64,000 nucleotides of DNA from Mycolicibacterium gilvum (GTDB lineage Bacteria > Actinomycetota > Actinomycetes > Mycobacteriales > Mycobacteriaceae): positions 1,612,001 to 1,676,000 of the forward strand of contig NZ_UGQM01000001.1 in NCBI RefSeq assembly GCF_900454025.1, in the 5' to 3' direction. Shown here piece by piece: positions 37,010 through 45,264 of the stretch. The notes under the pieces were generated by a model. It ran no database searches. It saw only the letters and a list, made by a program, of their open reading frames with translations, and was not told the DNA's origin. Both the position numbers and the translations under genes were made by a program. The first letter of the stretch is position 1. The number at the start of each line of letters is the position of its first letter.

Positions 37010-40000
37010 GTGCGCTATCGGTTGCTCGGGCCACTCCAGGTGGTCCACGGGGAGGCAGCGGTCGATATCGGCCCGCGCAAGCAGCGGTCCGTACTGGCGG
37101 CGTTGCTGCTGGCGCAGGGGCGGGTGGTCTCGACGGACCGGCTGGTCGACGTCGTATGGGGAGACGACGTTCCCGCCAGCGCGACGGCGAGCCTGCAGGT
37201 GTACATCTCGAACCTGCGCCGCGCGCTGCGTAGCGGTGCCGGTGACCGGACGGTGTCGTCGGTCGCGCAGCCGATCGTGCGGCAGCCCCCCGGCTACTTC
37301 CTGGACGCCGGACCCGACGAGTCGGACATCGCGGTGTTCACCGCGGCGTGCGCGCGGGCAGCGGCGGCGATCGACGGCGAACGCTGGGACGAGGCGCTCG
37401 CCGAAGCCGACACGGCGCTGAGCCTGGTGCGCGGTGAGTTGCTGGAGGACATCGGCGACGCCGACTGGATCCGTGAGGATGCGGCCAGGTTCGCCGAGAT
37501 GCGCACCGAATGCCTTGCCGGCAAGGTGATGTCGCTGTTGGCGCTGGGCAAGATACCGGCAGCACTGACCGCGGCATCCCAGTTGGGTGCGCTCGACCCG
37601 CTGGCCGATCGGGGGTGCCGGCTGCAGATGCTCGCGCTGTACCGGGCGGGACGCACGGCCGACGCGCTGGAGGTCTACACCCGGTATGCGCGCCGCCTCG
37701 ACGCCGAGCTGGGTCTCGAACCCGGGCCCGAGCTGCGTGATCTGCAGACCGCGGTGCTGCGGCAGGCGCCCGAGCTGTCCGGCTGGCCGCGTTCGCCGGG
37801 GTGGACCGGGGCTGCGGCCGTCACCGCGACCGAGGCGGTCCCGGTGCGGCTCGACACCGTCGAGTCGGCGTCGCACCGGGCACCACTGGTGGGTCGGCGA
37901 CGCGAGTTGGCCGCCGCGGCAGACGTTCTGGATCGCGTGACCGCGGGCGCGGCGCGCTGGCTGGTGCTCTCGGGTCCGCCCGGGATCGGCAAGACCCGGC
38001 TCGCCGAGGAGATCGCCGGGCTCGTCGCCGCCGGCGACGGTGACGTGGTGTGGGTGAACTGCCCCGACGAGCGCGGCACACCGCCGTGGTGGCCGATGCG
38101 CCAGCTCGTCCGCGCGCTGGGGGCCGACGCCGACGAGGTTCTCGAGATCCCGCCGCACGCCGATCCGGACACCGCGAGATTTCTCGTCTACGAACGCATT
38201 CAGAGACTCCTGGAGTCGGCGCCACGCCTGCTCGCGGTCGTGGTGGACGACGTGCAGTGGGCGGACACCACCTCGGCGGCGTGCCTGGCCTACATCGCGG
38301 GGACGCTGCGTGACCGCCCCGTTCTGGTGGTCGTCACGGTGCGCGACGGTGAGCACCCGGCCGAGGTCTCCCGGCTGCTCAGTACCGTCGCGCGCGGCGA
38401 GGCGAACCGGCTCATCGAGGTCCCGGCGCTGTCGTCGGAGGACGTCGCGACGCTGGCGAACGAGGTCGCCGAGGAAGTGGTGACCGCCGCCGAGGCCGCC
38501 GAGCTCGCCGACCGTACCGGCGGCAACCCGTTCTTCGTCTCCGAATACGCCCGTCTTCCCCGAGAAGAGCGGGCGGGCAACGAGATTCCGCGGGCGGTGC
38601 GGTCTGTGCTGGATCGGCGGCTCGCCGCACTCGACCCCGCGGTGATGCAGGTGCTGCGCGCCGCGGCGGTGATCGCCGACGTGCTGGACTCCGTGACGGT
38701 CCCACTGCTGGCCCGGACGACGGCACTGGACCTCGACACCCTCGCCGACTATCTCGACGAGGCGGCCGACGAGCGCATCATCGTCAACTCCCATACCGGC
38801 GACGGCTACGTGTTCGCCCACGGCCTGCTGCGCGAACAGCTGCTGACCGGGATGCCGGCGTTGCGCCGGCAGCGGGTGCACGCCAAGGTCGCCGACGTGC
38901 TGGCCGACAGCGCCCTGCCCGACGCTCCGACGTGGCGTGCGCAGCACCTCGTCGCGGCGCAGCCTCTCGTGGAGCCGACGGTGGTGGTGCCGGCGTGCCG
39001 GTTGGCCGCCGAACAGGCGACGCAGCAATGGAGTTCGGATATCGCCGCGGGCTGGTGGCAGGCCGCACTGGACGCCTACGACCGGCTCCCGGCCTCCGAG
39101 CGCGACGACGCCGACCGCGACGCGCTGACCGTCGAGCTGTTGGAAGCGCACTCCCGGGCCGGCCGGGGGCAGCTCGTCCTCGACAGCGTCACACGGTACC
39201 TGGGGGAGGCGCTGCGCACCGGCCGCGCGGCCAGCGCGGGGCGGGTGGCCAGCGCGCTGCTGCGGGCCAGCGGGGGATGGCCGTGGCTCGCGCCCGGAAA
39301 CGACCCGGGAGAGCTGCTGACCCTGTTGTCGCGGGCGGCGACCCTGTCGGAGGGGGAACCCGCGTCGGCGGCGCGGGTCCTGCCGGCGCTGGCCGTCGGG
39401 CACTGCTACCACCCCGACCCGACGATCGCCCCCGAACTGCTCGACCGCGCCGAGCGGCTGGCCGAAGCCACCGGGGATCCGGATGTGATCGCCGACGTCC
39501 TGATCGGCCGGCTCATCACCTTCTCCGGGGTGGCGACGCTGAGTGCGCAGTCACTGGAGTGGGTGCAGCGCTTGAACGCTCTGCGCCACAGCAGATCTCG
39601 TGAGGACGCGGTGATCGCCCATTCGGTGGCCACGATGGCCGCGATGAACCTCGGCGACGTCGACGGCGCCCGGCGGCACGTGCAGGCCGGTATCGCGGGC
39701 AGCGAGGAACTGCAACTGCCGGTGCTGCGGGCGCAGCTGCGCTGGATGGAGGCGGTGCTGGCGGTGTGGCACGGTGATTTCGCCGAGGCCGGACGTCACC
39801 ACGCGATCGCGGCGCACGTGCACGAGCAGACCGAGTTGTACGAAGCGGGCAGCGGGCTGCTCGCTCGCGCGACCCTGCTGCGCGAGCGCGGCGGTCCGGT
39901 CGATCCCAGCTGGACGGACCTGAACGCGCAGCAGGCCGGCGGTCTCGGCATGGTCGGTGTGGTGCGGACCGGGGTGCTGACGTTGCTGAGCGGCCCGAAG

Positions 40001-40456
40001 GCCCGAGCCGAAGCCCTGGCCACCTTGCGGCATTGGGCGCAACACACCGACCGGGCCCACATCTGGACGACGCTGGGTCACCACACGCTGCTCGCACATC
40101 TCGCCGTCGACCACGACCTGCCCGATTTCGCCGAACCGCTTCTGGCGCAGCTGGATCCGTATCGGGACCGGATCGCCGTGATCGGTCAGGTCGGGATGGC
40201 CGGACCGGTCGCGCTGGCCACGGCACGGTTGCACGCGCTACGCGGCGACAAGGTGGCCGCCCTCACTGATCTGGCGGTGGCGCGCACTATCGCCGAGCGC
40301 AGCGCCGGGGTGCCCACGCTGTTGCGGTGCCGGCTGCTGGAGTGCGAGCTGGCCGAGGAGTCGCCCGGGCGTTCGGCTGCGGCCTCGGCCCTGGCGGCCG
40401 AGGCCGCCGACCTGGGCATGGCCGCGGTCGTGGAGGCGGCCTCACGTCTGGTGTGA
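37010..40456 (+). CDS. Large SARP/AfsR-like transcriptional regulator with AAA ATPase
   Basis: This 1148-residue regulator has an N-terminal OmpR-type winged helix (about 1-95, RYRLLGPLQV...LVDVVWGDDVP...YISNLRRAL). A bacterial transcriptional activation domain (about 100-245, ELGLEPGPELRDLQ) follows. The AAA/STAND ATPase has Walker A SGPPGIGKTR (about 321-330) and Walker B VVVDDVQWAD (about 408-417). A long TPR-like helical C terminus with many Ala/Leu repeats completes it. This is the AfsR/MalT layout, an ATP- and ligand-dependent activator. GTG start, 13 bp after the UPF0182 stop. Its target genes cannot be deduced, and adjacent oxidoreductase genes are candidates. Confidence 0.88.
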   Translation: MRYRLLGPLQVVHGEAAVDIGPRKQRSVLAALLLAQGRVVSTDRLVDVVWGDDVPASATASLQVYISNLRRALRSGAGDRTVSSVAQPIVRQPPGYFLDAGPDESDIAVFTAACARAAAAIDGERWDEALAEADTALSLVRGELLEDIGDADWIREDAARFAEMRTECLAGKVMSLLALGKIPAALTAASQLGALDPLADRGCRLQMLALYRAGRTADALEVYTRYARRLDAELGLEPGPELRDLQTAVLRQAPELSGWPRSPGWTGAAAVTATEAVPVRLDTVESASHRAPLVGRRRELAAAADVLDRVTAGAARWLVLSGPPGIGKTRLAEEIAGLVAAGDGDVVWVNCPDERGTPPWWPMRQLVRALGADADEVLEIPPHADPDTARFLVYERIQRLLESAPRLLAVVVDDVQWADTTSAACLAYIAGTLRDRPVLVVVTVRDGEHPAEVSRLLSTVARGEANRLIEVPALSSEDVATLANEVAEEVVTAAEAAELADRTGGNPFFVSEYARLPREERAGNEIPRAVRSVLDRRLAALDPAVMQVLRAAAVIADVLDSVTVPLLARTTALDLDTLADYLDEAADERIIVNSHTGDGYVFAHGLLREQLLTGMPALRRQRVHAKVADVLADSALPDAPTWRAQHLVAAQPLVEPTVVVPACRLAAEQATQQWSSDIAAGWWQAALDAYDRLPASERDDADRDALTVELLEAHSRAGRGQLVLDSVTRYLGEALRTGRAASAGRVASALLRASGGWPWLAPGNDPGELLTLLSRAATLSEGEPASAARVLPALAVGHCYHPDPTIAPELLDRAERLAEATGDPDVIADVLIGRLITFSGVATLSAQSLEWVQRLNALRHSRSREDAVIAHSVATMAAMNLGDVDGARRHVQAGIAGSEELQLPVLRAQLRWMEAVLAVWHGDFAEAGRHHAIAAHVHEQTELYEAGSGLLARATLLRERGGPVDPSWTDLNAQQAGGLGMVGVVRTGVLTLLSGPKARAEALATLRHWAQHTDRAHIWTTLGHHTLLAHLAVDHDLPDFAEPLLAQLDPYRDRIAVIGQVGMAGPVALATARLHALRGDKVAALTDLAVARTIAERSAGVPTLLRCRLLECELAEESPGRSAAASALAAEAADLGMAAVVEAASRLV

Positions 40457-40469
40457 CCCCCCTTGCCCC

Positions 40470-40530
40470 GCGAGCGCGCGTGTCTGCCCGCCGACACTCC
40501 GTGTCGGGGCGTGCAAGACCGCGCGCTCGG
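40470..40530. repeat. Intergenic palindromic repeat, copy A
   Basis: A 61-nt imperfect hairpin: GCGAGCGCGCG ... GTCTGCCCGCC GACAC TCC GTGTC GGGGCGTGCAAGAC ... CGCGCGCTCG. The GACAC/GTGTC core and the outer arms pair, with a bulged A in the right arm. It begins 14 bp after the AfsR-like gene. It is nearly identical to the copy at 41279 and related to that at 13220. Confidence 0.75.
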
Positions 40531-40625
40531 CGGGCCGTTCGTCCTTGCCCTGAGGTCGGCGGGGGAGGACGATGAGGACGTCCGGCGGCGCCGCTGGGAC
40601 GCTGCCACGTCCTACGGAGGCAGAC

Positions 40626-41246
40626 ATGTATGCGCGTAGTTCAACTGTCCACGCGCGGTCCTCGGCCGTCGACGCGGGGATCACCTACATCCACGACACG
40701 GTGTGGCCGGGGCTGACCGAGCTCGACGGCTACGTCGGTCTCTCGCTGCTGGTCGATCGCCAGACCGGGCGCTGCATCGTGACGACGGCATGGGATTCCG
40801 AAGAGGCGATGCACGCCAGCCGGCGGACCGCCGACACCTACCGCGACCACGCCGCCGAGATCCTCGGGGGCAGTCCCACCGTCGACGAGTGGGAGATCGC
40901 CGCACTGCACCGCGACCACCGCTCCTCGCCGGGCGCCTGCGTGCGGGTGACCTGGGCCCGCGTTGCCCACGAGAACGTCGAACGGGCCGTCGACGGCTTC
41001 CGGCTCGCGACCATCCCGGCGCTGGAGGAGCTGGACGGCTTCTGCAGCGCCAGTCTGATGGTGGATCGCGATTCGGGATTCGGGGTCGCGTCGGTGACCT
41101 TCGACAGCGCGGAGGCGCTGCGGCGCAACCGGCAGGCGATGGAGGAGCTGCGGTCGGCCACGATCCGCGACGCCGGCGCCGAGATCCTCGACGAGTGCGA
41201 CTGCGACCTGGTGCTGGCCCACCTGCGGGTCCCCGAGATGGCCTGA
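40626..41246 (+). CDS. Duplicated ABM-type (dimeric alpha/beta barrel) domain protein
   Basis: The 206-residue protein is made of two similar halves (about 1-100 and 105-206). Each has the pattern TIPAL(E/T)EL-DG(F/Y)-x5-L-VDR-SG...V-TFDSAEA, the antibiotic-biosynthesis-monooxygenase/heme-degradation barrel fold. The conserved R-Q/D residues of true heme oxygenases are not evident. The ATG at 40626 has ACGGAGG upstream, and an ATG 18 codons earlier lacks one. It is flanked on both sides by copies of the palindromic repeat. Could be a small-molecule binding or oxygenase protein; no substrate is implied. Confidence 0.7.
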   Translation: MYARSSTVHARSSAVDAGITYIHDTVWPGLTELDGYVGLSLLVDRQTGRCIVTTAWDSEEAMHASRRTADTYRDHAAEILGGSPTVDEWEIAALHRDHRSSPGACVRVTWARVAHENVERAVDGFRLATIPALEELDGFCSASLMVDRDSGFGVASVTFDSAEALRRNRQAMEELRSATIRDAGAEILDECDCDLVLAHLRVPEMA

Positions 41247-41278
41247 CGGGCCCGCGCAGCACCGGGCCCAGCAGCACC

Positions 41279-41339
41279 GCGAGCGCGCGAGTCTGCACGC
41301 CGACACTCCGTGTCAGGGCGTGCAAGACCGCGCGCTCGC
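41279..41339. repeat. Intergenic palindromic repeat, copy B
   Basis: A 61-nt hairpin nearly identical to the copy at 40470, with GCGAGCGCGCG arms, a GTCTGCACGCC/GGCGTGCA-AGAC inner stem with one bulge, and GACAC-TCC-GTGTC at the tip. A further partial arm CGAGCGCGCG follows at 41346. It lies between the ABM protein gene and the FAD oxidase gene. Confidence 0.75.
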
Positions 41340-41478
41340 CCCACTCGAGCGCGCGCAAAGTTCCAGGTCACGCGGTAGGTTTCCGCTTGGATTTTTCTTG
41401 GTGCCCGCGGCCAAGCCCTCGCCAAGGCGACTCGGCGATGCTCGTCGGCAGCACAAGACATCCGAGAAAAGGATTCCG

Positions 41479-42867
41479 ATGACCGTACCGACCGACCTGA
41501 GGCGCGACGAGGCGCTGCGCAGTCTGCGCGACCAGGTCGCCACCCCTGTGGCCCTGCCCGGCGAGCCCGGCTATGAGCGTTGCAGGCCGTGGAATGTGGT
41601 CGCACCCGTCGAACCCGCTGCCGTCGTGCTCGCGACGTCCCCCGAGGATGTGGCCGGCACCGTGCGCTTCGCTGCGGCCCACGGGTTCAGGGTCACCGTC
41701 CAGGCCACCGGGCACGGCGCCGTCGGGGTGGGTCCGGACACGATCCTGATCCAGACGTCGGCGATGAGGCACGTCTCGGTGGACGTGGTGAACGGAACGG
41801 CACGGGTGGGCGCGGGCGCACGGTGGCAGGACGTGCTCGACGTCGCGACCCCGCACGGTCTTGCGCCGCTGTGCGGTTCGGCGCCGGGCGTCGGCGTCAT
41901 CGGCTACCTGACCGGTGGGGGTATCGGCCCGCTCGTCCGCACCTACGGGCTGTCGTCGGACCATGTGCGCTCCTTCGACGTGGTGACCGGCGGAGGACGG
42001 CTGTTGCGTGCCGCGCCCGACGAGAACGCCGACCTGTTCTGGGGGCTGCGCGGTGGGAAGGCCACCCTCGGCATCGTCACCTCCGCCGAGATCGACCTGC
42101 TGCCGGTTCCCGAGTTCTACGGCGGTGCAGTATATTTCGCTGCCGATGACGTCGCGGATGTGCTGCGCGCGTGGGCCGCGTGGTGCGTGGATCTGCCCGA
42201 GACGATCAACACGTCGATCGCGATCCAGCAGCTCCCGCCGCTTCCGGAGGTCCCCGAGCCGCTGGCCGGCCGGATGACGGTGGCGGTGCGCTATGCCGCG
42301 GTCGGCGACGTCGACGAGGCCGAGCAGGCGCTCGCACCGATGCGCGCGGTCGCAACACCCGTGCTCGACACCGTCGGTGTGCTCCCGTATGCCGCGATCG
42401 GGGCCGTGCATGCCGATCCGGTCGACCCGATGCCGATCAACGAGGATCAGGCCCTGCTGCGCGAGCTGCCACCGGAGGCCGTGGAGGCTCTGCTGGCCGC
42501 CGCGGGTCCCGAGTCGGGGTCGCCGCAGGCCATCGTCGAACTGCGCCACCTCGGGGGCGCGCTGGCGCGCGAGGCGACGCACCGCAGCGCGTTCTGTCAC
42601 CGCAACGCGGCGTTCTCGCTGGCGGTCATCGGGGTGCCGGCACCCGAGATCGCCGACATGGTGATCGCCCACGCCGGCGCGGTGACGGGGGCCGTGGCGC
42701 CGTGGTCGACCGGCGGGCAGATGCCGAACTTCGCGCCGTCCTATGACCCGGCCCGCCCGTCGCGGGTCTACACCGACGACACGTTGCACTGGCTGGCCGG
42801 TCTCGCCGATCGCTACGATCCGGCGCGCACGCTGGCGACGGGTCAGGTCATCCGAACCGTCGTGTAG
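41479..42867 (+). CDS. FAD-binding (PCMH/BBE-type) oxidoreductase
   Basis: The 462-residue protein has the vanillyl-alcohol-oxidase/PCMH FAD fold, with PSxPEDVAGTVRFAAAHGFRVTVQATGHG (split: VRFAAAHGFRVTVQ and ATGHGAVG, about 60-85). The ATGHG histidine is a possible 8-alpha-FAD attachment site. LCGSAPGVGVIGYLTGGGIG lies at about 135-155 and GLRGGKATLGIVTSAEIDL at about 193-212. A BBE-like end (RYDPARTLATGQ) closes it. There is no Tat or Sec signal, so it is cytoplasmic. AAAAGGATT precedes the ATG. Family members oxidise sugars, alcohols, or ring systems in secondary metabolism. The substrate is unknown. Confidence 0.85.
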   Translation: MTVPTDLRRDEALRSLRDQVATPVALPGEPGYERCRPWNVVAPVEPAAVVLATSPEDVAGTVRFAAAHGFRVTVQATGHGAVGVGPDTILIQTSAMRHVSVDVVNGTARVGAGARWQDVLDVATPHGLAPLCGSAPGVGVIGYLTGGGIGPLVRTYGLSSDHVRSFDVVTGGGRLLRAAPDENADLFWGLRGGKATLGIVTSAEIDLLPVPEFYGGAVYFAADDVADVLRAWAAWCVDLPETINTSIAIQQLPPLPEVPEPLAGRMTVAVRYAAVGDVDEAEQALAPMRAVATPVLDTVGVLPYAAIGAVHADPVDPMPINEDQALLRELPPEAVEALLAAAGPESGSPQAIVELRHLGGALAREATHRSAFCHRNAAFSLAVIGVPAPEIADMVIAHAGAVTGAVAPWSTGGQMPNFAPSYDPARPSRVYTDDTLHWLAGLADRYDPARTLATGQVIRTVV

Positions 42868-42899
42868 CGGCCGTCCGGTAACCGACCCGGAGGGCTCGC

Positions 42900-42905
42900 T
42901 ACTAT
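42900..42905 (+). promoter_or_regulatory. Candidate -10 for htpG
   Basis: TACTAT, followed by a run of T, lies 45 bp before the htpG start. No convincing -35 is seen, which is not unusual for mycobacteria. No HrcA/CIRCE or HspR repeat was found in the 83-bp gap. Confidence 0.3.
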
Positions 42906-42950
42906 TTTTCTCCCGGCATCTGCAGATCGTCTTGTCGAAGGGGAGAGCAC

Positions 42951-44906
42951 ATGGCACCGCACGTTGAGCAGCTCGAATTCCAGGCGGAGGCACGGCAACT
43001 GCTGGATCTGATGATCCACTCCGTTTACAGCAACAAGGACTCGTTCCTGCGCGAGCTCATCTCGAACGCCTCCGACGCGCTGGACAAGCTTCGGCTCGAG
43101 GCGTTCCGGAACAAGGACCTCGACGTCGACACCTCCGATCTGCACATCGAGATCGTCGTCGACAAGGAGGCCCGCACGCTGACGGTGCGCGACAACGGCA
43201 TCGGCATGTCACGCGACGAGGTCGTCCGCCTGATCGGAACGCTCGCGAAATCGGGGACGGCCGAGCTTCGTCAGCAGTTGCGGGAGGCGAAGGACGCGAA
43301 CGCCAACGAGGAACTCATCGGCCAGTTCGGCATCGGCTTCTACGCGAGCTTCATGGTGGCCGACCGTGTCGAGCTGCTCACCCGCAAGGCGGGCGAAAGC
43401 GAGGCCACCCGATGGGAGTCCACCGGTGAGGGCAGCTACACCATCGAGACGGTCGATCAGGCGGGAGGTGAAGTGCCGCAGGGCACTTCGGTGACGCTGC
43501 ACCTCAAACCGGAGGACCGTGAGGACGAGCTGCACGACTACACCTCGGAGTGGAAGATCCGGGAGCTGGTCAAGCAGTACTCGGACTTCATCGCGTGGCC
43601 CGTCCGGATGGATGTCGAGCGTCGCACCCCGGCGTCCGAGGAGGGCGGCGAGGAGACGGTCACCGTCGAGACCCAGACCTTGAACTCGATGAAGGCGCTG
43701 TGGGCCAGGCCCCGCGACGAGGTCTCCGATGAGGAGTACACCGAGTTCTACAAGCACGTGGCGCACGCATGGGACGAGCCCCTGGAAACCATCGCCATGA
43801 GGGCCGAGGGCACGTTCGAATACCAGGCGCTGCTGTTCATCCCGTCGCATGCGCCGTTCGACCTGTTCCAGCAGAACGCCACGGTCGGGGTGCAGCTCTA
43901 CGTCAAACGGGTCTTCATCATGGGTGACTGCGACCAGTTGATGCCGCCCTATCTTCGCTTCGTCAAGGGCGTCGTCGACGCACAGGACATGTCGCTCAAC
44001 GTCTCTCGCGAGATCCTTCAGCAGGACCGCCAGATCCGGGCGATCCGGCGCAGGCTCACCAAGAAGGTGCTTTCGACCATCGCGGAGATGCAGGCTGAGC
44101 GGCCAGAGAAGTACCGCACGTTCTGGACGCAGTTCGGCAGAGTCCTCAAGGAGGGCCTGTTGAGCGACACCGACAATCAGGACACGCTGCTGCGTGTGAG
44201 CTCGTTCGCCTCGACGCGCAGCGACGACGAACCGACCACGCTGGCCGAATATGTCGAACGGATGCCGGAGGGGCAGACCCAGATCTTCTACGCCGCAGGC
44301 GAATCGCGGCAGCAGCTTCTGAATTCGCCGCATCTGGAGGCGTTCAAGGCCAAGGGCTACGAGGTGCTGCTGCTGACCGATCCGGTCGACGAGGTCTGGG
44401 TGGAGTCGATCCACGAGTTCGACGGCAAGCCGTTGCAGTCGGTGGCCAAGGGTGAGGTGGACCTCGACTCCGAGGCGGACAAGGAAGCCCAGGAGACCGA
44501 ACGCCAGGAGCGCGAGAAGGAGTTCGCCGACGTGATCGCGTGGCTCACGGAGGTGCTGGGTGACCACGTCAAGGAGGTGCGCCTGTCGACCCGGCTGACG
44601 GATTCGCCGGCGTGCCTGATCACCGACACCTTCGGGATCACCCCGGCGCTGGCGCGCATGTACCGGGCGTCAGGTCAGCCGGTGCCGGTCGAGAAGCGGA
44701 TTCTGGAGCTGAACCCGACCCATCCGCTCGTCGTCGGTCTCAGGGAAGCGCACAAGAGCCGGGGTGCCGACGACGAGCTGGCCGGTACCGCTGAATTGCT
44801 CTACGGGACCGCGCTTCTCGCCGAGGGCGGTGCGCTGGAGGATCCGGCGCGCTTCGCCGGACTGCTCGCTGACCGGCTGACGCGCATGGTGGGGGATCAG
44901 TCCTAG
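42951..44906 (+). CDS. htpG: HtpG, bacterial Hsp90 chaperone
   Basis: This 651-residue ATP-dependent chaperone has a GHKL ATPase domain (1-about 225), with Glu35/Asn39 in RELISNASDALDKLR, DNGIGM (81-86) and the lid/glycine box GQFGIGFYAS (124-133). A middle domain contains the conserved Arg in LNVSREILQQ, and a C-terminal dimerisation domain follows. AAGGGGAG is well placed before the ATG. In M. tuberculosis htpG (Rv2299c) lies far from the genes to the left, so synteny changes here. The initiator tRNA gene follows 101 bp downstream. Confidence 0.96.
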   Translation: MAPHVEQLEFQAEARQLLDLMIHSVYSNKDSFLRELISNASDALDKLRLEAFRNKDLDVDTSDLHIEIVVDKEARTLTVRDNGIGMSRDEVVRLIGTLAKSGTAELRQQLREAKDANANEELIGQFGIGFYASFMVADRVELLTRKAGESEATRWESTGEGSYTIETVDQAGGEVPQGTSVTLHLKPEDREDELHDYTSEWKIRELVKQYSDFIAWPVRMDVERRTPASEEGGEETVTVETQTLNSMKALWARPRDEVSDEEYTEFYKHVAHAWDEPLETIAMRAEGTFEYQALLFIPSHAPFDLFQQNATVGVQLYVKRVFIMGDCDQLMPPYLRFVKGVVDAQDMSLNVSREILQQDRQIRAIRRRLTKKVLSTIAEMQAERPEKYRTFWTQFGRVLKEGLLSDTDNQDTLLRVSSFASTRSDDEPTTLAEYVERMPEGQTQIFYAAGESRQQLLNSPHLEAFKAKGYEVLLLTDPVDEVWVESIHEFDGKPLQSVAKGEVDLDSEADKEAQETERQEREKEFADVIAWLTEVLGDHVKEVRLSTRLTDSPACLITDTFGITPALARMYRASGQPVPVEKRILELNPTHPLVVGLREAHKSRGADDELAGTAELLYGTALLAEGGALEDPARFAGLLADRLTRMVGDQS

Positions 44907-44965
44907 TCGCAGGAGACGCGTTTTCGCGGGGGAGAATCCCGGTCCAAGCCCTCTGAACAGGCGAT

Positions 44966-44994
44966 TTGGAGCCGAGCGGCCGTCCCGGTAACCT
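44966..44994 (+). promoter_or_regulatory. Promoter of the initiator tRNA gene
   Basis: TTGGAG (44966-44971), a 17-nt spacer and TAACCT (44989-44994) form a plausible SigA promoter. A start about 7 nt downstream would leave only a short 5' leader before the tRNA at 45008. Confidence 0.45.
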
Positions 44995-45007
44995 AGCTTT
45001 CACCCGT

Positions 45008-45081
45008 CGCGGGGTGGAGCAGCTCGGTAGCTCGCTGGGCTCATAACCCAGAGGTCGCAGGTTCGAATCCTGTCCCCGCTA
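45008..45081 (+). tRNA. Initiator tRNA-fMet (anticodon CAT)
   Basis: A 74-nt cloverleaf without encoded CCA (the flank reads CTA). The acceptor stem is GCGGGG/CCCCGC with an unpaired first position (C1 opposite U72). The anticodon stem has three consecutive G-C pairs (GGG...CCC) around CTCATAA, with CAT at 45042-45044. The T-arm has GGTTCGAATCC. The 1-72 mismatch and the three G-C pairs define the formyl-methionine initiator rather than the elongator. Confidence 0.97.
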
Positions 45082-45089
45082 CTAAATGG

Positions 45090-45123
45090 AACGGCCCTCG
45101 GAGGAAACTCCGGGGGCCGTTTT
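45090..45123 (+). terminator. Intrinsic terminator of the initiator tRNA gene
   Basis: AACGGCCCTCGGAG pairs with CTCCGGGGGCCGTT around a GAAA tetraloop (14 bp with one G-U pair), followed by TTTT. It begins 8 nt after the tRNA. Confidence 0.85.
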
Positions 45124-45264
45124 CATGGGCGGTGACGGCGTTGATCCCTCTCAGATCCGAGTACGACACGACGCGGCTCAGTGGCCGCGCAGGCGTTCTC
45201 GCCGGCGGTTCCTCACGGGGCCGGATGGTCGTCGACGTGGGACTTTCGCAGACGTACGGATCGT

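Noticed and set aside
36881..39412. Antisense open frame of about 840 codons opposite the AfsR-like regulator
   Set aside because: The plus-strand protein has clear winged-helix, BTAD and AAA motifs.
45008..45264. Possible attachment site of an integrated element at the initiator tRNA
   Set aside because: No integrase, no repeat of the tRNA 3' end and no phage genes were found within the window.
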